From NCBI RefSeq assembly GCF_026891975.1, contig NZ_JAPTGB010000016.1:1-55810 (forward strand): DNA of 55,810 nt, given 5' to 3'. The notes under the pieces were generated by a model. It was not told the origin of the DNA and made no database searches. It saw nothing but the letters and a program-made list of their open reading frames with translations. The stretch is from Methanocorpusculum petauri. GTDB taxonomy: Archaea; Halobacteriota; Methanomicrobia; Methanomicrobiales; Methanocorpusculaceae. Position 1 is the first letter of the stretch. The number at the start of each line of letters is the position of its first letter. The translations under genes and the position numbers were made by a program. This document shows, piece after piece, positions 34,450 to 43,400 of this stretch.

Positions 34450-35629
34450 TGGTCACCCCTTCGATACTTTCTGTGTTCATTACTGCCTTCGTAAGGTATT
34501 CCAGAGAATGTGTTCGCAAAACGGTAAGTTTTTTTTCGACTGTGTCCCAGTCAATCTCAGAATGTATGGTGGTGATCTCTGATGCGGATGAGACCAGCCT
34601 GTTGCGAAGCCCAAGTGAGGTTAAGAGATCAGCTACCCGAGTATTGTTGGATTCCTGTTGGATGGTGTAGAACGGTGTTTTGTTGATGAGAGAGAAAATT
34701 GTTCCGTGATAGGAATCGGTGACGACAAACGCGGCGTGGGCAAAATACCACGGGAACTCTTCGGGAGGAATGTAGGTTTCTTTTGGGTAGATCTTGTCTT
34801 TTCCATTCCCGACATAGATCACTCTTTTCAGGTTGTATGTCTTTCTCAAACGGTCGGATAATCCCAAAACGCTGTTTTTACCCAGACGGGAATTTTGGAA
34901 TGGGCCGGCAAGGGAGTACACAAAAATAAAATTACTGAGATTTTCTGAGAATCGGGGTGATTCGAAAAAGTTGTTCCAGTGTTTTTGTGTGAGAAGCAGT
35001 GTGGGATCAAGTACTGGGACAACCGGTTTTTTGCTGAGTTGTTCGAGATATGGTGTTGCGGATCCTTCACGTACAGAGATATTGGTGTAGGTCTGGAGAT
35101 ATTTTTGTAGTTCTGATCGGTAGGTTGGTTCCAAAGAAGGACCGCCCATGGAAACAGCATATGCTATACTGCGGATGGATGACGGGACAAATGCGAGGAA
35201 GTATGCCGGATCAAGTTGTCCATTCGTTAGCTTGGGATTCCAGATCTGATCACTGCCGGAGATACAACAGGTATAGTCCATTTCAGATGCAGAGAGTTCT
35301 TCAAACGTATGGGCGGATGCCGGAGATAGATTCAGGCAGTGATACTGTGAGGACGCAAAGTATTTCTGCCTCCGCCGTATCGTTCCAAAATTCAGCAGAT
35401 CCATGTAGCAACCGTAGAAAAATTTCAAAAATTTCTGACACACGGTGTCTGTAGGTAATGTTATTCGGTGTCTGTGTTTGTACACCTGTTCCAGATATTT
35501 TGGAGCATAATCAATAATTTCCACACGGTGACCTTGTTCTCTTAAGATTGTCTGTAATGCATATGCCTGAAGAAATGCTCCATAATTCTCTGCCCGGTGA
35601 AAGGTAATGATTCCAATCTTCTCCGGCAT
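34433..35629 (-). CDS. Polysaccharide pyruvyl transferase family protein
   Basis: A 398-residue CsaB-like enzyme that would move a pyruvyl group from phosphoenolpyruvate to a sugar of a surface polymer. Seen: IITFHRAENYGAFLQAYAL at the N-terminus, ISGSDQIWNPKLT, DPTLLL and the conserved TDSYHGTIFSLINKTPF near residue 310. The ATG at 35629 has GGTGG six bases upstream; nearby ATG 35632 and GTG 35638 are alternatives. It overlaps both neighbours. The region is more AT-rich than flanking core genes. Confidence 0.88.
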   Translation of the reverse strand: MPEKIGIITFHRAENYGAFLQAYALQTILREQGHRVEIIDYAPKYLEQVYKHRHRITLPTDTVCQKFLKFFYGCYMDLLNFGTIRRRQKYFASSQYHCLNLSPASAHTFEELSASEMDYTCCISGSDQIWNPKLTNGQLDPAYFLAFVPSSIRSIAYAVSMGGPSLEPTYRSELQKYLQTYTNISVREGSATPYLEQLSKKPVVPVLDPTLLLTQKHWNNFFESPRFSENLSNFIFVYSLAGPFQNSRLGKNSVLGLSDRLRKTYNLKRVIYVGNGKDKIYPKETYIPPEEFPWYFAHAAFVVTDSYHGTIFSLINKTPFYTIQQESNNTRVADLLTSLGLRNRLVSSASEITTIHSEIDWDTVEKKLTVLRTHSLEYLTKAVMNTESIEGVTSVDSP

Positions 35630-35631
35630 CA

Positions 35632-36630
35632 TTACCACCGCAGTTTTTTCACGCCGCGTACGTCATTCCATCCGCGACGAAGGAGATTAGAGAGGAATGT
35701 GCGCAAATTTAAGATACTTCCAGTTAAAACACGTTTGTCAAGTGGAGCACGATACGTCATTAACTGAATCGTGGAGTATATTTTTTCAAAGGTATCTCCC
35801 CACGGTGATAGAGAGAGATATTTCCAGTACTCTTTAGCAGCCGGATAATCAATATCCCTCCATGGTTTTTCACAAAAAATATAGTGAACACAACTGGATT
35901 TATAGCAATCACCCTGATCTAAACCCGCAGGCAGATTGTATTTTTCTGGAAGAAATAGTATGTCATTTGCAAAAATGATGTTCAGAATATCCTGATCAGG
36001 TAACGGGAGATCGGGGTGGTTCATAAGAATTTCCTTGGTACTCTCAACAATCGTATAATCGTCACGTATTTTTCGCAGATTCATGAGGAGAACACCTGAG
36101 TTAAAGTAACCCTCTGTTGGAATTCCAACTTTCTTACAATAGCGTAACCGGGAATTTTTCCAGTATTCGGGTCCATGATCTCTACAGCAGGCAACAGCAA
36201 ACTCTTCTCCCACCAATCTTCGTTTCCATATTTCGGCAAGATCAGTATTCACAACAATATCTCCATCAAGATAAATGATCCAATCAAGATCCACTAAGAG
36301 ATCTGGGGAAAATATTCGGAAAAATGCAGATGGCGGCCATCCGGGAGAAAAATATCCAAGGCCGCCCCGGGTATGGAGTACGTAATTCGGTAAAACGATG
36401 TGATGATAGAAGATTTTCACACCGAATTGCTCTTCCAGCTGCCGATACTTCTCCTGATTATCCCGGTACCCGGGAGAGTCCTTATGCAGATTTTCATCGT
36501 ACAACAGATGTACCGTTACCGGCAGGGAACAGTTCATCACAAGAGAGGTTATCGTAACGCCGATGTGCTGATTGTACGGATCGGCCAAATCCCACATGCC
36601 AAACATCACATGCAATCGTTCTTCTCTCAT
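35632..36630 (-). CDS. Glycosyltransferase family 8
   Basis: A 332-residue retaining glycosyltransferase. YLDGDIVVNTDLAEIW carries the DxD metal motif near residue 120, EGYFNSGVLLMNLRKI follows, and PDQDILNIIF lies near 210. A GT8 enzyme uses a UDP-sugar donor. The start overlaps the GT2 stop (ATGA at 36627-36630) and the stop overlaps the start region of the pyruvyl transferase, so all are tightly coupled. Acceptor unknown. Confidence 0.9.
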   Translation of the reverse strand: MREERLHVMFGMWDLADPYNQHIGVTITSLVMNCSLPVTVHLLYDENLHKDSPGYRDNQEKYRQLEEQFGVKIFYHHIVLPNYVLHTRGGLGYFSPGWPPSAFFRIFSPDLLVDLDWIIYLDGDIVVNTDLAEIWKRRLVGEEFAVACCRDHGPEYWKNSRLRYCKKVGIPTEGYFNSGVLLMNLRKIRDDYTIVESTKEILMNHPDLPLPDQDILNIIFANDILFLPEKYNLPAGLDQGDCYKSSCVHYIFCEKPWRDIDYPAAKEYWKYLSLSPWGDTFEKIYSTIQLMTYRAPLDKRVLTGSILNLRTFLSNLLRRGWNDVRGVKKLRW

Positions 36631-37616
36631 GCCTTCTCCTCATCCCATTTGTGACGCCAAACGATCGTATTGAAAATCTCATGAACCCGCATCCAGAGCG
36701 GTGTGGGAAGATAGGACAAAACCCGCAGTAATCTCTTATGCCGCTTCCACCCAACCGTTACGCGGGAAAGCTGATCCCGTGCCTCCGTGTGATTGCCGCG
36801 ATCCAGATTATTCAAAACCGTTGAGAGAATCCATCGCTCATGATAACTCACGATCTCGGATGTTTGATCAGCCGCCGACAACTCCGTATCTGCGGGAACC
36901 TGCACCACAAATCCTCTGCTGTATTTGCAGAGTGATGAAGGAAGCTCCGCCAGATAGGTTCCAAGCAGCTGCGGTTCATATGCGACCTCATGAAGTAACG
37001 CCATTCGCGTAATCAGATCCGTGTCCTCTCCTATCACATACTCCGTCTTGAACAGTCCGATATCCAGAACCGCCTCACGCTCACACACCACACAAAACGT
37101 CTGGATGGCAAAACCGTCATACTCCATGCTTGACCGGAAAATATCGATGTAACCGCGGGGAACCGACATAATTCTGTTCATCACATGCCCGTCCTGAAAC
37201 TTCCAGCGGTGTCCCCCGATGAACATCTTTGCCGCCGGAAAATCTCTGACAAGCTTCGCCATCACCGCCAGATACTCCGGCACCCAGAGATCATCCGCAT
37301 CCAGAAACGCCACATACCTCCCGCGGGCCGCAAGGATACCATCGTTTCTCGCATTCGCCGCGCCCTTCCCCGACTGCACCACAAACCGGAACCTCTCCGG
37401 CTCTGCCGCCGCAAACTCCCGGCAGATCCCATCCGTATTGTCCGAAGACACCCCGCCGATCATCACCACCTCATACGACAAACACGTCTGCGCAAGCACT
37501 GACGCAATCGTATCCCGGATATACGGTTCCTTATTGTACACCGGCATAATTACCGAAAACAGGGGTGCTGTCTCCGTACTCAACCGCTCAACCTCAACTG
37601 ACTTTGCAGAACTCAT
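36627..37616 (-). CDS. Glycosyltransferase family 2
   Basis: A 329-residue inverting GT-A enzyme. SVIMPVYNKEPYIRDTIASV is the family start, VSSDNTDG carries the first acidic site, and AFLDADDLWVPEYL the DxD. A C-terminal domain of 120 residues is variable. It is the first gene of the glycan operon; a TATA-like GATATATG lies about 60 bases before the ATG at 37616, and the frame open to 37673 overlaps that promoter. It probably adds the first sugar of a short chain on a lipid or protein. Confidence 0.9.
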   Translation of the reverse strand: MSSAKSVEVERLSTETAPLFSVIMPVYNKEPYIRDTIASVLAQTCLSYEVVMIGGVSSDNTDGICREFAAAEPERFRFVVQSGKGAANARNDGILAARGRYVAFLDADDLWVPEYLAVMAKLVRDFPAAKMFIGGHRWKFQDGHVMNRIMSVPRGYIDIFRSSMEYDGFAIQTFCVVCEREAVLDIGLFKTEYVIGEDTDLITRMALLHEVAYEPQLLGTYLAELPSSLCKYSRGFVVQVPADTELSAADQTSEIVSYHERWILSTVLNNLDRGNHTEARDQLSRVTVGWKRHKRLLRVLSYLPTPLWMRVHEIFNTIVWRHKWDEEKA

Positions 37617-37925
37617 ACCTTGATTCCAGACAAAAACGCGAAAGCTCACGCTCCCCGCGAAAGAAAATTTCATATATCGCCACAGCGAAAAAAACAGAGC
37701 CGGACCTCACAGACAGTTTGGCCACGCTATGGGGCCGGCATCATCCGTTTTTTCCCGGAAAGTATCCAACAGATCGAAAACTCTTCCGACTATCCCTCCC
37801 TGCCACGTACCCTGCATCGCAAACACACGACATACATTGTATCATCAACCGGAGTACACAACCTGCCGGTACTTCAGGTATGCATCCTGTATCAAAAATA
37901 ACTGGCGGCGTAATGTACCTCAAAC
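37617..37925. other. Promoter region between the glycan operon and RHH gene
   Basis: About 390 bases in all separate two divergent genes. The glycan promoter sits near 37672-37680. Near it two CTTTCGCG blocks repeat on the minus strand. The rest contains short ORFs without resemblance to known proteins. The RHH promoter is described separately. Confidence 0.35.
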
Positions 37926-37962
37926 TGTTCCATACATCCGCCATCTGTTCCAAAATGGAACA
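37926..37962. promoter_or_regulatory. TGTTCCA operator cluster of the RHH gene
   Basis: TGTTCCA-N3-TGGAACA (37946-37962) is a perfect inverted repeat, and a further TGTTCCA lies 20 bases upstream (37926-37932), two helical turns away. A TATA-like TTAATATATTCC (37976-37987) follows, giving a start of transcription close to the ATG at 38011. The position just upstream of the TATA box fits binding by the RHH protein encoded next to it. Confidence 0.6.
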
Positions 37963-38010
37963 AATTTGACAAGAATTAATATATTCCACAAAATAGTATG
38001 ATTATCCGGA

Positions 38011-38265
38011 ATGAGAAAAGGGAGTTTGTCTGCCGCAAAAAACAAACGGATCAAAGTCTATGCACGCCTGACGCCGGAGGCCTATGCACTCTTCGAAGAG
38101 ATTGCTCTCTCCCGCGGCGACACCTCCGTAGCCAGCATCGTCACCGAAGCCTGCGAAGAATTTTCCCGCGAATATCAGACCCAAGCACTCCGGCGTGCCA
38201 TCCATGACTCCCCCGAATACAAAAAACTCGAACAAAGGGTCAAACGCATGCTCGGATACGAATAA
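38011..38265 (+). CDS. Ribbon-helix-helix DNA-binding protein
   Basis: An 84-residue basic protein. KRIKVYARLTPEAYALFEEI fits the beta strand and first helix of a CopG/Arc fold, and TSVASIVTEACEEFSREY the second. The C-terminal helix is charged and could assemble dimers or tetramers. No toxin gene follows, so an antitoxin role is not supported. The palindromic TGTTCCA sites directly upstream suggest autoregulation. Confidence 0.72.
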   Translation: MRKGSLSAAKNKRIKVYARLTPEAYALFEEIALSRGDTSVASIVTEACEEFSREYQTQALRRAIHDSPEYKKLEQRVKRMLGYE

Positions 38266-38512
38266 CCCGCACGCTGCCGGAACATCTCTATTCGGCAGTA
38301 CATCTTTCTTCATCAGCTACCCACATATCGCAGGCTGAAATATTACGGGCACTGACAAACGACCGCAGCCAATACCCGAAAAAAGGTACAACATCTCTCT
38401 GTCCAAACCACGTATTCCCCTGTCACATCCATTATAGTATACGGACAATGCCGGAGTACCGAAGCATCAGAGAGGACACACGTACCCCCCGCTGCCAACA
38501 AAAATGCTGCAC

Positions 38513-38523
38513 AAAAAAGAAAA
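38513..38523 (-). terminator. T-rich terminator after the AMP-forming synthetase
   Basis: On the minus strand TTTTCTTTTTT lies a few bases after the stop at 38527. The rest of the 260-base gap to the RHH gene holds nothing recognisable. Confidence 0.45.
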
Positions 38524-38526
38524 CAA

Positions 38527-40233
38527 TTATGGTGACCCGGAATCCGACTCCGGATCATTATGGTGGAGAGCCTGATACCGCTTCATCTCGCGGTCACGCA
38601 GCTCAACCCTCCGCACCTTACCCGAGATCGTCTTCGGCAGATCCTCCACGAACTCAACCGCACGCGGATACTTATACGGTGCAGTCGTCTTCTTCACATG
38701 ATTCTGAAGTTCCTTCACCAGCTCATCCGACGGCTTCCAGCCGTCCTTCAGGATCACAAACGCCTTCACGATCACCCCGCGAATCGGATCCGGACTGCCC
38801 ACAACCGCAGACTCCTTCACTGCCGGATGCTCAATCAGTGCAGACTCCACCTCGCTTGGACCAATCCGGTATCCCGAACTCTTAATGATATCATCATCGC
38901 GGCCCATGAACCAGAAGTAACCCTCCTCATCCTTCACCGCCTTATCACCCGTATAATACCAGCCGTTCACAAACACCGAAGACGTCGCCTCGGGATTATC
39001 CAGATACTCCTTAAAGAGACCCACCGGACTGGGATCCTGCGTCTTGATCGCAATCTTCCCCTCCTCACCGGCCGGCACCTCATTGCCCTCCTCATCATGC
39101 AGCTGCACGCACCATCCCGGCGCAGGCTTCCCGATCGACCCCGGCTTATTCGGAATACACGGGAACGTCCCGATAACCATCACCGTCTCCGTCTGACCAT
39201 ACGCCTCATAGATCGTCTTGCCGGTCGCCTCCTCCCAGACACGGGTAACCTCAGGATTCAGCGCCTCTCCTGCCGACACACAGTGCCGCAGCTCGGAGAA
39301 ATCAAACGCCGCAAGATCCGCCAGGATCAGCATCCGGTAAATCGTCGGCGGCGCACAAAACGTCGTAATCTCATACTTCTGAATCAGCGGCAGAAGCTCG
39401 GTTGCATTAAACTTCCCGCGGTAATCATACACAAACACACAAGCACCCTGTACCCATGGCCCGTAAAACTTACCCCAGGATGATTTGCCCCATCCCGTAT
39501 CCGCAACCGTAAAGTGCAGATCAGTCTCCGTCAGATCATACCAGAACCGGCCCGTCACAATATGCCCCAGCGGATAGGCATGCGTATGCAGAACCATCTT
39601 CGGTTCGCCGGTCGTTCCCGACGAAAAGAAAATCAGCATCGGATCGGTTGCCTTCGTACGGATACTTCGTGCCAGCGGAATCAGCTTCGTGGACGCAGGT
39701 GCCGGGTGGACAAGCTCCGTCTGATAATTAATCCATCCGGGCAGCCCGCCGTCCGTCAGAAACTTCACCTGAAGTGTCGGACACTCGGACAGGATCTCCT
39801 CAATTTTCCAGGAGTTTTCCATATCCGTCACAATCATCTTGAACTTGCCCTGATTAATACGGTACTTCAGGTCGTGCGGAGTAAGAATACAGGGAGACGG
39901 ACAAAACACAGCACCGATCTTAATTGCTGCAATCGCAAAGGTCCACCATTCCGGAACCCGCGGCAGCAGAATCATCACACGGTCGCCCTTGCCGATGTTC
40001 TGCTTAAACATCATATTTGCAATCTGATTGGACAGATTCATCATATGGCGGAAAGTAAAGTACTTCTCCTCTCCTTTCTGATTTGTCCAGATCATAGCGA
40101 GCTTGTTTCTGTCTTTCTTCGCCCATGCATCGACTACGTCGAACCCGAAGTTGTAATACTCCGGCACGGCAATAGAAAACGTGGAATAGGTTTCCTCGTA
40201 ATCTGTCATATTGTGTGCTGCCGTTTCGGTCAT
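38527..40233 (-). CDS. AMP-forming acyl-CoA synthetase (medium-chain type)
   Basis: A 568-residue adenylate-forming enzyme that activates a carboxylic acid with ATP and CoA, releasing AMP and PPi. The P-loop FFSSGTTGEPKMVLHTH lies near residue 205, YEAYGQTETVM near 345, and WYYTGDKAVKDEEGYFWFMGRDDDIIKSSGYRIGP near 440 (quoted in part: WYYTGDKA, GRDDDIIKSSGYRIGP). The C-terminal PKTISGKVRRVELR has the catalytic lysine. It resembles methanogen enzymes for branched or medium-chain acids rather than classical acetyl-CoA synthetase. The PPi could be removed by the pyrophosphatase at 421. An ATG at 40209 is an alternative start. Confidence 0.92.
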   Translation of the reverse strand: MTETAAHNMTDYEETYSTFSIAVPEYYNFGFDVVDAWAKKDRNKLAMIWTNQKGEEKYFTFRHMMNLSNQIANMMFKQNIGKGDRVMILLPRVPEWWTFAIAAIKIGAVFCPSPCILTPHDLKYRINQGKFKMIVTDMENSWKIEEILSECPTLQVKFLTDGGLPGWINYQTELVHPAPASTKLIPLARSIRTKATDPMLIFFSSGTTGEPKMVLHTHAYPLGHIVTGRFWYDLTETDLHFTVADTGWGKSSWGKFYGPWVQGACVFVYDYRGKFNATELLPLIQKYEITTFCAPPTIYRMLILADLAAFDFSELRHCVSAGEALNPEVTRVWEEATGKTIYEAYGQTETVMVIGTFPCIPNKPGSIGKPAPGWCVQLHDEEGNEVPAGEEGKIAIKTQDPSPVGLFKEYLDNPEATSSVFVNGWYYTGDKAVKDEEGYFWFMGRDDDIIKSSGYRIGPSEVESALIEHPAVKESAVVGSPDPIRGVIVKAFVILKDGWKPSDELVKELQNHVKKTTAPYKYPRAVEFVEDLPKTISGKVRRVELRDREMKRYQALHHNDPESDSGSP

Positions 40234-40310
40234 GCGGTAGTACCATTGATCGTCAGGGGGGATAAACTCTCGTGAAACTCTGACTTTGTTCCAAAACCTG
40301 GGCTAAGACG

Positions 40311-40327
40311 CTTACTGGATGAGTAAG
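40311..40327. promoter_or_regulatory. Small inverted repeat in divergent promoter gap
   Basis: CTTACT-N5-AGTAAG between the acyl-CoA synthetase and the small membrane protein gene. It may be an operator; the plus-strand A/T-rich flank also resembles a terminator. Confidence 0.3.
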
Positions 40328-40438
40328 AATTTTTCCGAACAAAAAATGATTTCCGGTTTCGGGATGTTTGGTACGTAGATTTCTTTGGAATAACCAACGG
40401 GAAAACATTTATGCAGAATCGATACCGATACAAACATC

Positions 40439-40759
40439 ATGGGAAAAACGATCCGCAGGCTCTGGATAGCAGTTGCCACCTGCTGTTTTCTTGCGGTATT
40501 TGCCGCCGACGTTCTCCTCAGCTCGCTCTTTGAAACCTACGGTATGCCGATAGTTGATGCCGCCATCCTCAAAATGCATACCTACGAAGGATCGCCCCTG
40601 CAAACCATTCCCGCAGAACACGTCAACACCTTCCGCGGCTGGCTGCACTTCCTCTTCCCCGTCACCACCGCAGTTGCCCTTGCTGTCCTCTGCTGGAAAC
40701 TCGGAAAACTCTACCGGAAAAAAGATCCTGACACCGATCCGGATAAACCTGTATCATAA
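40439..40759 (+). CDS. Small membrane protein of unknown function
   Basis: A 106-residue protein with two membrane helices, LWIAVATCCFLAVFAADVLL (residues 8-27) and FLFPVTTAVALAVLCW (about 72-87), and a charged cytoplasmic tail. I recognise no family. A TATA-like ACATTTATG lies about 32 bases before the ATG at 40439. It precedes the chaperone operon, but a 176-base gap with its own promoter separates them. Confidence 0.6.
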   Translation: MGKTIRRLWIAVATCCFLAVFAADVLLSSLFETYGMPIVDAAILKMHTYEGSPLQTIPAEHVNTFRGWLHFLFPVTTAVALAVLCWKLGKLYRKKDPDTDPDKPVS

Positions 40760-40843
40760 GATCCTCTTCGCGCTCCCTTACCATTGGTAACTGTCGTTTT
40801 GATCTGAATTTTTGGAATTCGCGTGTAAACATCTTCATTTGCA

Positions 40844-40889
40844 AAACTACCAAATATCCGCAAACACACCTGAAACAAATATTTATATA
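40844..40889 (+). promoter_or_regulatory. Promoter of the grpE-dnaK-dnaJ operon
   Basis: A TATA box AATATTTATATAG (about 40877-40889) lies 47-59 bases before the grpE ATG, so the leader is about 28 bases. AAACTACC (40844-40851), the half-site seen as an inverted repeat upstream of the SIMPL gene, lies about 27 bases upstream of the TATA box. A separate TTACCA-T-TGGTAA palindrome is at about 40778-40790. Confidence 0.5.
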
Positions 40890-40935
40890 GAACCGCAATA
40901 CAAATAATTAGTTGTATAAGTATCAGGTAATTACC

Positions 40936-41457
40936 ATGGAGAAAAAAACGAAAACCCCGGCAGAAGAAAAACCGGCGGCAGAGGAAACTCCGGTGACTAC
41001 CGTTGAAGAGACTCCGGTTGATCCGGTTACCGAACTCACCAGAAAATATGATGAGCTCAACGACCGGTATCTCCGTCTCGTCGCAGAGTTTGAAAATTAC
41101 AAAAAACGCACCCAGCGTGATGCAGAAAACACCGTTCGCTACGCGAACGAAAAGTTTGCCCGCGACATGCTTGACGTTTTAGACAACTTCGAACGTGCAC
41201 TCAAAGGCAGTGACGACGATCTCCGGTCAGGACTGGAACAGATACACAAACTGTATACCTCCGTCCTTTCCCGCAACGGTGTAGAACCCATGAATGCCGA
41301 AGGATCCCAGTTTGACCCGAACCGGCACGAAGCAGTTGCCCACATCCCGTCCGACTCGCCCGAAGGCACCGTCATCGACGAAGCAATACGCGGCTACACC
41401 ATGCATGACAAAGTGCTCCGTCATGCAAAAGTTGCCGTATCACGTGGAAACGAATGA
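40936..41457 (+). CDS. grpE: Nucleotide exchange factor GrpE
   Basis: A 173-residue GrpE that releases ADP from DnaK. An acidic low-complexity N-terminus is followed by a long helix ([20 protein letters not shown]) and the beta domain ending [19 protein letters not shown]. The ATG at 40936 gives [14 protein letters not shown]; a TTG at 40912 is less likely. First gene of the heat-shock operon. Archaeal hsp70 systems were acquired from bacteria and are present in mesophilic methanogens. Confidence 0.95.
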   Translation: MEKKTKTPAEEKPAAEETPVTTVEETPVDPVTELTRKYDELNDRYLRLVAEFENYKKRTQRDAENTVRYANEKFARDMLDVLDNFERALKGSDDDLRSGLEQIHKLYTSVLSRNGVEPMNAEGSQFDPNRHEAVAHIPSDSPEGTVIDEAIRGYTMHDKVLRHAKVAVSRGNE

Positions 41458-41479
41458 ATACTTCACAAAGGTGAATCAA

Positions 41480-43375
41480 TTGGCAGATAAAATCAGTAAC
41501 AAAGTAATTGGAATCGACCTTGGAACAACCAACTCCTGTCTTGCCGTCATGGAAGGCGGAAGCCCGATCGTCATTGCAAACGCGGAAGGATTCCGGACTA
41601 CGCCGTCCGTCGTCGGCTTCTCCAAAGACGGCGAGCGTCTCGTCGGCAACGTTGCAAAACGTCAGGCAATCACCAACCCGGGACGAACCATCAGTTCGAT
41701 TAAACGGCACATGGGTACCGACTATCACGTTGACATTGACGGCAAGAAGTACTCCCCGCAGGAAATCTCCGCAATGATTCTGCAGAAGCTCAAGATGGAT
41801 GCGGAAGCATATCTCGGAGAAAAAGTCCAGAAAGCAGTCATCACCGTCCCGGCATACTTCAATGATGCACAGCGTCAGGCAACCAAAGACGCAGGAAAGA
41901 TCGCAGGCCTTGAGGTTCTTCGTATCATCAACGAACCAACCGCATCCGCTCTTGCCTACGGACTGGAGAAAGAGAACGAAGTAACCGTTCTCGTCTATGA
42001 CCTTGGCGGAGGAACATTCGATGTCTCCATCCTGACCCTTGACGACGGTCTCTTCGAAGTCAAGGCAACCGCCGGAAACAACCGTCTCGGCGGTGACGAC
42101 TTTGACCAGAGAGTTATCGACTACCTCGCCGACGAGTTCAAGAAGAAGGAAGGCGTTGACCTCAGAAAGGACCCGGTCGCCATGCAGCGGTTAAAGGACG
42201 CAGCCGAAAAGGCAAAGATCGAACTTTCGTCCTTACAGAAGGCAAACATCAACCTGCCGTACATCACCGCAGACGCTTCCGGTCCGAAACACCTTGACAT
42301 TGATCTGACCCGGGCAAAGTTCGAGCAGCTCATCGACGACCTCGTCCAGAAGACGGTCGAGCCGGTCAAACAGGCATTAAGCGATGCAGGCCTCTCCGCA
42401 TCCGATATTGACCATGTGCTTCTTGTCGGCGGTTCCACCCGTGTACCGGTCGTTGTTGACACCGTCAGAAAACTCCTCGGCAAAGAACCGGACAAGAACA
42501 TCAATCCGGACGAGTGTGTTGCGCTCGGTGCAGCCGTGCAGGGTGCTGTTCTGACCGGCGAGACCAAAGACGTCGTGCTTCTCGACGTGACCCCGCTGAC
42601 CCTCGGCATTGAAACGCTCGGCGGTATTGCAACCAAACTCATCGAGAGAAACACCACCATTCCGACTCGAAAGAGCCAGATCTTCAGTACGGCAGCTGAT
42701 AACCAGACCTCCGTTGAGATCCATGTCGTGCAGGGAGAGCGTCAGTTCGCCCGCGACAACTTCAGTCTCGGCAAGTTCCAGCTGACCGGTATCCCGCCGG
42801 CACCACGCGGAATGCCGCAGATTGAGGTGACGTTTGATATCGATGCAAACGGTATCGTTCACGTCTCTGCAAAGGATCTCGGAACCGGTCATGAGCAGTC
42901 GATGACCATCACCGGCAGAAAGGATCTCAACAGTGATGAGATCGACAAGATGGTCAACGATGCAAAGCAGTATGAGGAAGAGGACAAGAAGCGCCGCGAA
43001 GAGATTGAGCTGCGCAACAACGCAGACAACGCTGTCTATGCCGCAGAAAAACTCGTGAATGACAAAGAGACCGCCGACAAGATCGAGGCTGAGGATAAGG
43101 AAAATATCGAGAAGGCCGCAGGCGAACTCAAAGAGGTGCTGGCAAAAGAAGACGCGGCAACCGAGGACATCAAAGCAAAGATGGATGCTCTGCAGGAGGT
43201 TGTGTTTGCGGTGACCTCGAAGATGTATCAGAAAGTTCAGCAGGAACAGCAGGCCGCGGCGGGCGCAGCAGGCGCAAACGCGGGCTGTGACGGAACCTGC
43301 GGCGGCGACTGTGATGCAGGTGCCAAGCAGGATGACAACGTGGTTGACGCGGACTACGAAGTGAAGAAGGACTAA
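41480..43375 (+). CDS. dnaK: Molecular chaperone DnaK (Hsp70)
   Basis: A 631-residue Hsp70. The ATPase domain starts [19 protein letters not shown] and has [28 protein letters not shown] and [12 protein letters not shown]. Substrate-binding and lid domains follow, and the end is DADYEVKKD. The start must be TTG at 41480, since no ATG/GTG lies nearby in frame and AGGTGA is five bases upstream; the frame upstream of this is the grpE region. The C-terminal linker contains an unusual cysteine run, [10 protein letters not shown], near residue 608. It lies 22 bases after grpE. Confidence 0.97.
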   Translation: MADKISNKVIGIDLGTTNSCLAVMEGGSPIVIANAEGFRTTPSVVGFSKDGERLVGNVAKRQAITNPGRTISSIKRHMGTDYHVDIDGKKYSPQEISAMILQKLKMDAEAYLGEKVQKAVITVPAYFNDAQRQATKDAGKIAGLEVLRIINEPTASALAYGLEKENEVTVLVYDLGGGTFDVSILTLDDGLFEVKATAGNNRLGGDDFDQRVIDYLADEFKKKEGVDLRKDPVAMQRLKDAAEKAKIELSSLQKANINLPYITADASGPKHLDIDLTRAKFEQLIDDLVQKTVEPVKQALSDAGLSASDIDHVLLVGGSTRVPVVVDTVRKLLGKEPDKNINPDECVALGAAVQGAVLTGETKDVVLLDVTPLTLGIETLGGIATKLIERNTTIPTRKSQIFSTAADNQTSVEIHVVQGERQFARDNFSLGKFQLTGIPPAPRGMPQIEVTFDIDANGIVHVSAKDLGTGHEQSMTITGRKDLNSDEIDKMVNDAKQYEEEDKKRREEIELRNNADNAVYAAEKLVNDKETADKIEAEDKENIEKAAGELKEVLAKEDAATEDIKAKMDALQEVVFAVTSKMYQKVQQEQQAAAGAAGANAGCDGTCGGDCDAGAKQDDNVVDADYEVKKD

Positions 43376-43400
43376 ACCCCTTCTTTTCAGGTGAATGACA

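Noticed and set aside
38011-38265. RHH protein as antitoxin of a toxin-antitoxin pair.
   Set aside because: No toxin-like gene follows or precedes it within its transcript.
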